Below are positions 1 through 6,760 of a stretch of 6,952 nt of DNA, in pieces. The DNA is taken from NCBI GenBank assembly GCA_021817185.1, contig JAKAVU010000147.1, positions 1 to 6,952 of the forward strand, written 5' to 3'. The DNA comes from a bacterium (GTDB lineage: Bacteria > Chloroflexota > Dormibacteria > UBA8260 > Bog-877). Made by a program: the position numbers and the translations under genes. The first letter of the stretch is position 1. Each line of letters begins with the position of its first letter. The notes beneath the pieces were generated by a model, which ran no database searches, was not told the DNA's origin, and saw nothing but the letters and a program-made list of their open reading frames with translations.

Positions 1-987
1 GAGGGCAGATACGTGCTCCAGGCCGCCAGCTGGTCTGATCCACAGGGCACGGCCGACTCAGTGCAGCGGCTGCGGGACCGGCTGCTCCGGGCTCGCCGCC
101 TTCGCCCCCAGCCGGCGCGGGACGAGAAGCTGGTGGTGGCGTGGAACGCCGCCGCACTCGCCGCCCTCGGGGAGCTCGCGCTGGTCACGGGTGAGAGCCG
201 GTACCGGGTGGCTGCGGAGGTCGGGGCGAGGCTGTTGCTGCAGGCGGCGGGCGGTGTGCGGGGCCGACTTCCGCACCTGGTGGCCCATGGCCCGGGCCGG
301 CTGGGAGCGCAGCTCGACGATCTCGCCCAGACCGCGCTGATGGCGCTGCAGCTGCACGAGTTGCGAGGTGACCCGCTCTGGTTCGAATGGGCCCACCACC
401 TCGCTGACCAGGCCAATCGCGAGATGACCGACCCCGAGGGCGTCCTGTGGAGCGACGTGGCCGCCGATCAGGACCCGCTGCTCCCGGCGCGTCCCCGGGG
501 GCTGGAGGACGGGGCGGTGCGCTCCGGCAACTCCCTGATGGTGGAGCTCTGCCTGCGGCTGCACGCCCTGACCGGCGAGTCGGCCTGGATGGAGCGCGCC
601 GAGCGGGCCCTCACGGCGATCGCGCCCTTGGCGGAGCGGGCGCCGGAGGCGATGGGAGGTTGGCTCCACTGTGCCCAGCTGTATCGCGCGGGGATGCTGG
701 AGCTGGCGGTGATGGTGCCGCCTTCCCCCTCAGGGCATCTGGAACTGGTGCGAGCCGTCCGCGGCCGCCACCGTCCCCAGCTCGTCGTTGCCGTGGGCCG
801 GGCCGGCGAGGAGTCGGCCCAGGGGGCGCCGCTGGTCCGGGACCGGGCCTCGCTCGGAGGCCTCCCAACCGCCTTTCTGTGCCGCGGATTCCAATGTGAG
901 CTGCCGACCACCGATCCCGTTCAGCTGGTCGCCCAGCTCGGACCGGAGCGAAGCGCCGGATCGCCGGGTGGCAGTGCCAGGGATTGA
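1..987 (+). CDS. Thioredoxin-domain (DUF255/YyaL family) protein, C-terminal part
   Basis: The frame is open at the left edge, so the gene begins upstream; 328 residues are visible, ending at TGA 985-987. Family members run about 600-700 residues: an N-terminal thioredoxin-like DUF255 domain (missing here) followed by an alpha/alpha-barrel resembling sugar epimerases. Only the barrel half is present. Diagnostic stretches are RDEKLVVAWN (visible residues 40-49), DDLAQTALMALQLHE, DGAVRSGNS (usually DGAxPSGNS, so the Pro is Arg here) and a C-terminal block FLCRGFQCELP with two cysteines, matching the family's end. The C-terminus is therefore complete. The biochemical role of the family is not settled; a redox or sugar-related function is suggested by the fold only. 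The next gene, a dehydrogenase, starts about 17 bases downstream on the same strand, so the two are probably co-transcribed. Family assignment is confident, function is not. Confidence 0.85.
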   Translation, partial: EGRYVLQAASWSDPQGTADSVQRLRDRLLRARRLRPQPARDEKLVVAWNAAALAALGELALVTGESRYRVAAEVGARLLLQAAGGVRGRLPHLVAHGPGRLGAQLDDLAQTALMALQLHELRGDPLWFEWAHHLADQANREMTDPEGVLWSDVAADQDPLLPARPRGLEDGAVRSGNSLMVELCLRLHALTGESAWMERAERALTAIAPLAERAPEAMGGWLHCAQLYRAGMLELAVMVPPSPSGHLELVRAVRGRHRPQLVVAVGRAGEESAQGAPLVRDRASLGGLPTAFLCRGFQCELPTTDPVQLVAQLGPERSAGSPGGSARD

Positions 988-1004
988 CGTGCGACCATCG
1001 TGAG

Positions 1005-1748
1005 ATGACAGGTGAGAATCGCCCCTGGGCAGTCGTGACCGGGGCCTCAGCCGGGATCGGCGCGGCCGTGGCTCGGCGGCTGGCGCAGGAGGGCTACCGG
1101 GTTCTGGTGGGGGCCCGGCGCCTGGCGCCGCTGGAGGCACTGGCGGCTGAGATCGGCGGCGAGGCCAAGGTCCTGGACGTGAGCGATCCGGACAGCGTCG
1201 CGCGATTCTGCGTCGGGTTGACCGAGGTGGAAGTTCTGGTCAACAACGCCGGCGGGGCCCGAGGCTTGGACGAGGTCGCCGCCGCGGATCTTGATCAGTG
1301 GCGCTGGATGTGGGAGGTCAACGTCCTGGGCCTGGTGGCGATGACCAAGCAGCTGCTGCCGGCTCTGGAGAGCTCGGGCCGGGGCCACGTCGTCAACCTC
1401 TCCTCCACCGCCGCCCTCGAGGTCTACGAGGGCGGGGCGGGGTACACCTCCGCCAAGCACGCCGTGCACGCGATCACCAAGACCCTGCGGCTCGAACTCG
1501 CGGGGCGGCCGGTCCGGGTGACGGAGATCTGTCCGGGGATGGTGGAGACCGACTTCTCCCTGAACCGCTTCGGGGGCGACGAAGAGCGCGCCCGGGCGGT
1601 CTACCGGGGCCTGCAGCCGCTGACCGCGGCGGATGTTGCCGACGTGGTTGCCTTTGCGGTGACCCGCCCCGCGCATGTGAACCTGGACCAGGTGGTGATG
1701 CGCCCTCTGATGCAGGCGAGCGCCACCAAGGTCGTCAGAAGCGGCTGA
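1005..1748 (+). CDS. Short-chain dehydrogenase/reductase (SDR), YdfG-like
   Basis: A 247-residue classical SDR, the usual length. Numbered from ATG 1005: the dinucleotide-binding motif TGASAGIG is at 12-19, an Arg pair at 38-39 after the second strand suggests NADP(H), then comes the DV pair at 58-59, NNAG at 80-83 and Asn106. The catalytic set is complete: Ser134, Tyr147, Lys151 (YTSAK). The end (residues about 215-240, with AHVNLDQVVMRP) resembles the YdfG / 3-hydroxy acid dehydrogenase branch, which oxidises or reduces small hydroxy acids such as serine or malonic semialdehyde. The substrate is inferred from that resemblance only. An in-frame TTG at 984 overlaps the previous stop (TTGA) and would add seven residues. 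I prefer ATG 1005 because it puts the first strand seven residues in, as is normal, although neither start has a good ribosome-binding site. It is probably co-transcribed with the DUF255 gene. Confidence 0.9.
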   Translation: MTGENRPWAVVTGASAGIGAAVARRLAQEGYRVLVGARRLAPLEALAAEIGGEAKVLDVSDPDSVARFCVGLTEVEVLVNNAGGARGLDEVAAADLDQWRWMWEVNVLGLVAMTKQLLPALESSGRGHVVNLSSTAALEVYEGGAGYTSAKHAVHAITKTLRLELAGRPVRVTEICPGMVETDFSLNRFGGDEERARAVYRGLQPLTAADVADVVAFAVTRPAHVNLDQVVMRPLMQASATKVVRSG

Positions 1749-1770
1749 GCGAGCCGCAGCGGCTCACGCT
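1741..1770. terminator. GC-rich inverted repeats at convergent junction (possible bidirectional terminator)
   Basis: The SDR and sulfurtransferase stops face each other across 15 bases. The stretch contains GCGGCT (1741-1746) pairing with AGCCGC (1752-1757), and an overlapping near-palindrome, GAGCCGC (1751-1757), A, GCGGCTC (1759-1765). These are mutually exclusive hairpins. No T-tract follows on either strand, so a textbook intrinsic terminator is not shown. The placement is the main argument. Confidence 0.3.
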
Positions 1771-2594
1771 GGGCACTCCACCGGCTTGGCGGGGTCGGCC
1801 GCCCACTCGCTCCAGCTCCCCGGGTAGAGGTGAAGCTCCGGCGCCCCGGCGGCGTCCAGCGCCAGCAGCAGGGCGCAGGCGGTAACCCCTGAGCCGCAGT
1901 AGGCGATGATGGGTTGACCTGAGTGGCCCAGCTCCCGCAGCCGGCGCCGGGCTCCTTCATGGTCGAGGCGCGAGTCCTCTGTGAACAGCTCCGCCCAAGG
2001 TAGGCTCCTGGCCCCGGGCAGGTGGCCGGGCCTCGGGTCAAGCGGGTTGGGGGCGCCGTGGTAGCGGTCACCGGCGCGGGCGTCGAGCACCCAGTACCCC
2101 CGCTGCTGCAGCTGCGGGATCAGTTCGGCTGACACCTGGCCGGAGAAACTCTCAACCCTAAGATTCCCGGGGGTCGGCGTCGGCACCTGCTGGCTGAGGA
2201 CCCCTCCGGCCCGGAGGTACGCATCCAGCCCACCGTCGAGGACCGCCACCTGCGCCACCCCGGCCGCTCGGAGCAGCCACCAGGCCCGCGCGGCCGCACC
2301 GGTGACCTGGTCGTAGACGACGACCCGGGAGCCGACGCTGATCCCTACCTCGCGCATTTCCCGGCCGAACTCATCGGGCGGCGGCAGCGGGTGGCGGCCG
2401 CCAGGGCCGGGTGGGCCCGCCAAAACCCGGTCCAGGTCGATGAAGGAGGCGCCCGGGATGTGTCCGGTGGCGTATCCGGCAGCGTCCGGCCCGTCCGCCA
2501 GGGTCCAGCGGATATCGAGGATCCTGAGGTCGGAGTCGCCGAGGTGCCGCAGCAGCCACTGCGGCGGTACCGTGGGGATGGGTAGCGGCTCCAT
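1764..2594 (-). CDS. Sulfurtransferase, tandem rhodanese domains (3-mercaptopyruvate/thiosulfate type)
   Basis: This 276-residue protein is close to the usual 270-300 for two-domain cytosolic rhodaneses, with no signal peptide. The N-terminal domain (about 10-130) has LDIRW, GHIPGA and VVVYDQVTGAAARAWWLLR; its active-site position is non-cysteine, as in the inactive structural domain. The C-terminal domain (about 145-270) has VLDAR, the second GHLPGA and the catalytic loop CGSGVTA with Cys233. The CGSGVTA loop is that of E. coli SseA-like 3-mercaptopyruvate sulfurtransferases; thiosulfate rhodaneses usually carry a charged CRKGVTA. Mercaptopyruvate is therefore the better-guess sulfur donor, the reaction being transfer of sulfane sulfur from the donor to a thiophilic acceptor through a Cys persulfide. 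The ATG at 2592-2594 follows a G-rich stretch that may serve as ribosome-binding site. The gene is divergent from the 2-hydroxyacid dehydrogenase and convergent with the SDR, so it probably stands alone. Confidence 0.92.
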   Translation of the reverse strand: MEPLPIPTVPPQWLLRHLGDSDLRILDIRWTLADGPDAAGYATGHIPGASFIDLDRVLAGPPGPGGRHPLPPPDEFGREMREVGISVGSRVVVYDQVTGAAARAWWLLRAAGVAQVAVLDGGLDAYLRAGGVLSQQVPTPTPGNLRVESFSGQVSAELIPQLQQRGYWVLDARAGDRYHGAPNPLDPRPGHLPGARSLPWAELFTEDSRLDHEGARRRLRELGHSGQPIIAYCGSGVTACALLLALDAAGAPELHLYPGSWSEWAADPAKPVECPA

Positions 2595-2735
2595 GCCCCC
2601 ATCATCCCCCGCTCAGGGGAGGTGCGCACGGAGCCGAGGCAGCAGACCGGAGGAGAACGCGGTGAACCCGAGGGCGGCATCGGCGCCGGCGGTGATGGGC
2701 GGTGGCCGGGGGTGCCGCCGGCCGGTGGGCCGGGA
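2595..2735. promoter_or_regulatory. Divergent intergenic region with strong Shine-Dalgarno and 25-codon upstream ORF
   Basis: These 141 bases separate the starts of the divergent sulfurtransferase and 2-hydroxyacid dehydrogenase and must hold promoters for both. I cannot pick out convincing -35/-10 boxes at this GC content. The clearest element is GGAGGAG at 2649-2655, six bases before a GTG at 2662. That GTG opens a 25-codon ORF (arginine-, glycine- and alanine-rich) whose stop TGA (2737-2739) overlaps the dehydrogenase ATG (2736-2738) as ATGA. The dehydrogenase ATG itself has only a weak GGGA nearby, so translation might be coupled through this leader. No peptide family is recognised; the ORF may be chance. 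Confidence 0.35.
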
Positions 2736-3732
2736 ATGAGTGTGGCAACCGCCACCGTTCGCTGCCTGATCGTGGGCCGAATGCCCAAGCCGGATCTTGA
2801 CCTGGTCCGACTCAAGGCGGGGCTCGACGGGCTGGAGCTGGTCGAGGCGCCCTCCGGTGAGGCTCCGCCAGACGAGCACTTCGACTGCGTCTGGAGGCTC
2901 TTCGGTGGCCGTCTGGCCAACGAAGAGGTGGATCCCCTGCAGAGGGCGCTCAGCCAGCATCCGGAGGTGCGGTGGGTGCACACGGTGTCGGCCGGGGTGG
3001 ACCACCTGGACGAGATCATGGCGCCCCACCCCGACGTCATCCTCACCAACTCCGCCGGGGTGGTGGCTGTTCCCATCGCGGAGTTCGTGGTGGGCTGCCT
3101 GCTCCACCACTGCAAGCGCTTTGCGGAGATCCGGACGCTGCAGGCCAGCGCCCGGTGGGAGTCCCTGCAACTGCGCGAGCTCGGCGACCTCAGGGTGGTG
3201 ATCGTCGGCTTCGGGGCGATCGGGCGCGAGCTCGCGCGGCGGCTCGGGCCCTTCAGATGCCGTCTGACGGCGGTCCGCCGCCACCCCGAGGCGGGGGGGG
3301 GCAGGGCTGGTCACCGACCTCTTCGCACCGGAACAGCTGGTTGCCGCATGCGACGGCGCCGACGCGCTGGTGCTGGCGGCTCCGCTGACCCGGGAGACCA
3401 GGGGGCTCATCTCCCGTGAGGCGCTGGCGGTCCTCCACGACGGAGCGTGCCTGGTCAACATCGCCCGGGGTGGGCTGGTGGAGGATTCAGAGCTGCTCCA
3501 AGCGCTTGGGACGGGGCCGCTCCGGGCGGCCTACCTGGACGCGTTCGAGGAGGAGCCGCTGCCGCCGACCTCGCCCCTGTGGTCGGCAGCCGGGATCCAC
3601 GTCTCCCCGCACATCAGCTGGAGCTCGCCGAACTTTTCCCGGCGCACCTCGGAGCTGTTCGCGGAGCAGCTGCGGCGCTTCGCCATGGGCGAGCAGCTCC
3701 GCAACCGGGTGGACCTGGCCGCCGGCTACTGA
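2736..3732 (+). pseudogene. D-isomer-specific 2-hydroxyacid dehydrogenase, frameshifted in a poly-G run
   Basis: The family oxidises D-2-hydroxy acids or reduces 2-keto acids with NAD(P)H. The first part (ATG 2736 onward) carries the substrate-domain block WVHTVSAGVDHLD (80-92), NSAGV followed by PIAEFVVG (113-120), and the nucleotide motif GFGAIG at 158-163, with an Arg pair at 181-182 suggesting NADP(H). The frame is lost at nine G (3293-3301). Removing one G joins it to the +1 frame, giving EAGGAGLVTDLFAPEQLV and a continuous 331-residue protein of normal length. The second part has the catalytic candidates Arg244 (NIARGG), Glu about 273 (DAFEEEP) and His292 (SPHIS). As read, translation would stop at 3419 after 227 residues, about 40 of them aberrant, with no catalytic residues. 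Causes could be a sequencing or assembly error in the homopolymer, a real mutation, or slippage. Upstream in-frame GTG 2622 would add 38 non-family residues and was not chosen. Confidence 0.88.
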
Positions 3733-3770
3733 CCGCCCTCCGGCGGGCTCATTCCGGGATGTAGTCCCGG
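3733..3770. terminator. Two hairpins at convergent junction (possible terminator)
   Basis: The dehydrogenase stop (3732) and symporter stop (3749) converge with 16 bases between. CCGCC (3733-3737) pairs with GGCGG (3742-3746) around CTCC. A second perfect 6-base stem, CCGGGA (3754-3759) with TCCCGG (3765-3770) and a 5-base loop, lies in the last codons of the symporter. Neither is followed by a T-run on either strand, so the termination role is inferred from position. Confidence 0.3.
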
Positions 3771-5641
3771 CGCAGGCCCAGGAGCTCCGGCGCGTGGAGC
3801 TGGACCATTTTGGCGGCCGCCAGGGCGGGAGGGCCGGGCCGCCACCAGGAGATCCCGACCATGGCCAGGAAGGCCAGGGGCACGGTGACGATCGCGGGCT
3901 GCTCCAGCACCACCGCCAGGCCGGACTGCCGGGCCAGGAACAGCTCCAAGGGGGGGACCACCGTGGCCACCATGGTGGTCCCGATGGCGAGCGTGGAGAG
4001 GAGGCCTCCGGCGGCGACCCCGACCGCAGCTCCGGCGGTGGTCAGCCGGGGCCACCATATGCCCAGGACCAGCAGGGGGAAGAAGGAGCTGGCCGCGATC
4101 GCGAACGCCCACCCCACCAGGACGCTGATGTTGAACTGGCCCACCAGCAGGCCCAACCCGCCGGCGCCGGCTCCGGCAACAACCGCGGCCACCTGGAAGG
4201 CGCGCCGACGCGCCGACGCCGACGCCGCCGGCCGCCACCAGCGGCCGTAGAGATCGTGGCCGAGAGCTCCGGCCAGCGAGACCAGCAGCCCACTCAAGGT
4301 CGAGGTGAAGGCCGCGAACGCTCCCGCCGAGACCACGGCCAGCAGGAGCTGGCCCAGCCAGCCCCCGAGGAGGCTGGGCAGAACCAGCACCACGGAGTCG
4401 GTCAGGTTGCTGCCGTAGAGGGCGGGATCGAGCGCCCGTCCCAGCGCCCCGTAGACCGGCGGCCAGATGTAGAAGGCGCCCAGGAGCACCAGCACCAAGA
4501 GGGCGGTGCGGCGGGAGGCCCGGGCGTCGGGGTTGGTGTAGAAGCGCACCAGGATGTGCGGTAGTCCGATCGTGCCCAGCAGGATGGCCAGGATGAGGGA
4601 GTAGGTGAAGAGCAGGGAGTGGCCGCTGCCTCCGGCCAGGGGTCCGAAGGGGTCCGCCCAGGCCCGGTTGGTGCTGGTGGGCGTGGCGGCGCCGAAGGGA
4701 GCCGGCTCCCCCGCTCCCAGGGTGACCTGCCCGGGCGCCTCGAAGACCAACGTCCCCTTCGGGAAGGCCATCCGCGAGCTGACCACCACCACCCCCCGGT
4801 TGCCGCTGGCGGCCACCCCTGGACCCGGAGCTCCTCCCGAGATCTCGGCGGTCACCGCCCCGGGGGAGCGCACGGCCGGCTGGGACGTCCACTCCACCGG
4901 AGTCGGCCGGCTGACGCGGATCTCTGTCCGTGCGGGGAGTTGCCAGATCTCCCCCCTGGCCACCGTGTAGCTGACCTTGGTGGGAAGCCGTGCCAGATCA
5001 CCCGCGGTCCGGGCGAACGCAGCCCCGGGGCCTCCGAAGTGCAGCAGCAGCAGGAACGCCGGCAGCGAGATCGCGAAGATCTTGGCGGCGAACTGGAGGC
5101 TCTGCACCAGGGTGATGCCCCGCATGCCGCCTCCCGTCACCGCCGCCACCACCACCACCGAGACCACCGCCACCCCCACCCAGTAGGGCAGGCCGGAGGC
5201 AGTCTCCACCGTGATCCCCGCCGCCTCCACCTGGGGGAGCGCGTAGAAGAACCCGATCACCAGCACCAGCCCCACCGCCAGCTGGCGGAAGCGGGGGCTG
5301 TCGAACCGCCCCTCGGCAAAGTCGGGGATGGTGTAGGCGCCGAAGCGTCGCAGCGGGCCCGCGATGAACAGCAGCAGCAGGAGGTATCCGGCCGCGTACC
5401 CGACCGGATACCAGAGGACGTCGTACCCGTACTGCATGACCAGTCCAGCCACGCCAAGGAAGGAGGCCGCGCTCAGGTACTCCCCGCTGATGGCAGCGGC
5501 GTTGAGCCTGGGTGGCACCGCCCGGGCCGCCACCATGAAGTCCGAGGTCGTGTGCGCGAAGCGGCGGGCGAACATCCCCGCGCCCAGGCTCACCCCGGCC
5601 ATCGCGAGCAGCCCCAGGACCGCGGCCGCGGACGGGCTCAA
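3749..5641 (-). CDS. Sodium:solute symporter, ActP (cation/acetate) family, with large loop insertion
   Basis: A 630-residue polytopic membrane protein of the SSS family (LeuT fold), importing a small solute with Na+ or H+. It aligns by eye with E. coli ActP: SGEYLSAASFLG (52-63), RFGAYTIPDFAEGRF (99-113), GTIGLPHILVRFYTNPDARASRR (356-378, read in parts), AFTSTLSGLL (444-453, the Na+-site helix region), GHDLYG (461-466) and VGWAFAIAASSFFP (509-522). Acetate or another short carboxylate is the family-based guess. ActP is about 549 residues; the excess is a beta-branched, Gly/Pro/Thr-rich stretch at about 203-340, where ActP has a short loop. The start is TTG 5641: an in-frame TGA, the stop of the DUF485 gene, lies only three codons upstream, and the alternative ATG at residue 14 (5602) would cut into the first helix. 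There is no clear ribosome-binding site, so translational coupling to the DUF485 gene is plausible. It is the last gene of the kinase-regulator-DUF485 operon. Confidence 0.93.
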   Translation of the reverse strand: MSPSAAAVLGLLAMAGVSLGAGMFARRFAHTTSDFMVAARAVPPRLNAAAISGEYLSAASFLGVAGLVMQYGYDVLWYPVGYAAGYLLLLLFIAGPLRRFGAYTIPDFAEGRFDSPRFRQLAVGLVLVIGFFYALPQVEAAGITVETASGLPYWVGVAVVSVVVVAAVTGGGMRGITLVQSLQFAAKIFAISLPAFLLLLHFGGPGAAFARTAGDLARLPTKVSYTVARGEIWQLPARTEIRVSRPTPVEWTSQPAVRSPGAVTAEISGGAPGPGVAASGNRGVVVVSSRMAFPKGTLVFEAPGQVTLGAGEPAPFGAATPTSTNRAWADPFGPLAGGSGHSLLFTYSLILAILLGTIGLPHILVRFYTNPDARASRRTALLVLVLLGAFYIWPPVYGALGRALDPALYGSNLTDSVVLVLPSLLGGWLGQLLLAVVSAGAFAAFTSTLSGLLVSLAGALGHDLYGRWWRPAASASARRRAFQVAAVVAGAGAGGLGLLVGQFNISVLVGWAFAIAASSFFPLLVLGIWWPRLTTAGAAVGVAAGGLLSTLAIGTTMVATVVPPLELFLARQSGLAVVLEQPAIVTVPLAFLAMVGISWWRPGPPALAAAKMVQLHAPELLGLRRDYIPE

Positions 5642-5650
5642 CCGAAGCGC

Positions 5651-6007
5651 TCAGCTGAGGAGGTCTGTGAACTCATCGTCGACCTCCTCGGCGCGGCGGA
5701 CATAGATCGAGCCGAGCCAGATCAGGATGGGGTAGGAGCCCACCCCCAGGACCAGCCAGGGCAGGGGCACCCCCAGCACACGCACGGTTGCCCACTGCGG
5801 GAACCAGGTGGATAGCAGCGGCTGCGCGAACAGGTAGGCGACAAAGATGAAGGCCAGAGTCAGGCTGAGGCGAAGCTGGCGGCGCATCAGCGCCTGCAGG
5901 TAGAGGGTGCCGACTGCGGTCTGCTCCTCGAATTCGAGCAGCCGCGACGCCTGCGGTTCGGGCCCCCGGTCCCGCACCGCCCCCCAAGAGGGGTCGGGGT
6001 TCGCCAC
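5651..6007 (-). CDS. DUF485 family inner-membrane protein (YjcH-like)
   Basis: A small 118-residue protein with a charged N-terminal region, two membrane segments (about 45-65, LRLSLTLAFIFVAYLFAQPLL in two pieces, and 79-103, ending WLGSIYV) and an acidic cytoplasmic tail (RRAEEVDDEF). This layout, the LMRRQLRLSL lead-in and the PWLVLGVGSYP segment are typical of DUF485, the family of E. coli YjcH. YjcH is encoded next to ActP and presumably acts as its small partner, though its mechanism is unknown. The GTG start at 6007 lies one base after the stop of the response regulator; a second in-frame GTG at residue 11 is preceded by a G-run and could be used instead. The next gene, the symporter, begins nine bases downstream in the same reading frame, separated by one TGA plus three codons. 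Family assignment is based on pattern and neighbours. Confidence 0.88.
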   Translation of the reverse strand: MANPDPSWGAVRDRGPEPQASRLLEFEEQTAVGTLYLQALMRRQLRLSLTLAFIFVAYLFAQPLLSTWFPQWATVRVLGVPLPWLVLGVGSYPILIWLGSIYVRRAEEVDDEFTDLLS

Positions 6008-6008
6008 C

Positions 6009-6758
6009 TCAGAGCCCCAGCGCCTGCCGGAGCTGGGGGCCGTGACGGCGCGACACCGGGACGGTGAGGTCCCCGATCCCCTCCATCCGCAGCAGGTAGG
6101 TGTTGTTGACGAAGGCCTCCACCGCCGCCACGTGCCGGAGGTTGACCAGGTAGTGGCGGTGCACGCGCATGAATCCCTGACGGGCCAACCGCTCCTCCAG
6201 CTCCTGCAGCCGCAAGCGGGCCAGGAAGCGCCCGTCGGGGGTGATCAGGGCCAGCCGGTCCCCGGAGACCTCGGCGGCGCGGATCTCCGAGATCGGCAGC
6301 AGCAGGATCCGCCCCCGGTGGGTGACCGCCAGCCGGTCGTCGAGCGACTGGCCGTCGGCGAAGTCCGGGCCGCGGCGCCCCTTCTGCTGGGCCCAGATCG
6401 CCAACCGCTCCAGGGTGAGATTGAGCCGGTCCTGGCGCACCGGTTTCAGCAGGTAGTCGAAGGCGGCCAGCTGGAACGCGTCCACAGCGTGCTCCGCGAA
6501 GGCGGTCACGAAGACCACCGGAGGCGGGCTCTCCACAGCGGCGAACAGCTGCGCCAGCTGGAGGCCGTCCAGCCCCGGCATCTGGATGTCCAGGAAGACC
6601 ACGTCCGCGCCGTCGCTCGTGAGCGCGTCCATGGCCCCGCTGGCGTCCTCAGCCTCCCGGACGTCCGCCACCCGGGGCGCCTGACGCAGCAGGTAGCAGA
6701 GCTCGCCCCGAGCGGGCGCCTCGTCGTCCACCACCAGGGCCCGGAACCGTTGCTCCAA
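6009..6758 (-). CDS. LytTR-family DNA-binding response regulator (LytR/AlgR type)
   Basis: A 249-residue cytoplasmic regulator. The receiver domain (about 6-120) has the acidic pair Asp11-Asp12, the phosphoacceptor Asp57 in FLDIQMPGLDG, Thr85 (VTAF) and Lys105 (LLKPV), so all switch residues are present. A linker (about 121-142) leads to a LytTR DNA-binding domain (about 143-246) with RVHRHYLVNL at 198-207 and PVSRR at 234-238. The start is TTG 6758, required because the first strand and the Asp pair begin within ten residues; the only ribosome-binding candidate is a weak AAGG about ten bases upstream. The kinase stop lies two bases upstream, making this its cognate partner. LytTR regulators bind direct repeats upstream of targets and frequently control transporters; the symporter operon downstream is the obvious candidate, possibly with autoregulation. 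The operator would lie beyond the right edge, upstream of the kinase. Confidence 0.95.
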   Translation of the reverse strand: MEQRFRALVVDDEAPARGELCYLLRQAPRVADVREAEDASGAMDALTSDGADVVFLDIQMPGLDGLQLAQLFAAVESPPPVVFVTAFAEHAVDAFQLAAFDYLLKPVRQDRLNLTLERLAIWAQQKGRRGPDFADGQSLDDRLAVTHRGRILLLPISEIRAAEVSGDRLALITPDGRFLARLRLQELEERLARQGFMRVHRHYLVNLRHVAAVEAFVNNTYLLRMEGIGDLTVPVSRRHGPQLRQALGL

Positions 6759-6760
6759 AG

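Noticed and set aside
4200..4236. Repetitive CGCCGACG-type stretch
   Set aside because: It encodes the Ala/Ser/Arg-rich cytoplasmic linker of the symporter (RPAASASARRRAF); codon bias at high GC explains the repetition, and units are not regular.
3416..4564. Long plus-strand open frame (382 codons) spanning the dehydrogenase end and symporter
   Set aside because: It crosses the dehydrogenase's 3' half in a different frame and runs antisense to the symporter. Its composition is Gly/Arg/Gln-rich with no motif, as expected for shadow frames in GC-rich DNA.
3726..4892. Minus-strand 388-codon open frame overlapping the symporter in another frame
   Set aside because: The symporter frame matches ActP along its whole length; this one is Gly/Arg-rich shadow sequence.
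5143..5165. CCACCACCACC run as possible microsatellite
   Set aside because: It is the antisense of consecutive Val codons in a membrane helix (SVVVVAAV); too short and in frame.
4619..5815. Long plus-strand open frame (398 codons) opposite the symporter and DUF485 genes
   Set aside because: It is antisense to clearly recognised membrane proteins; the His/Arg/Gln-rich translation is the mirror of hydrophobic codons.
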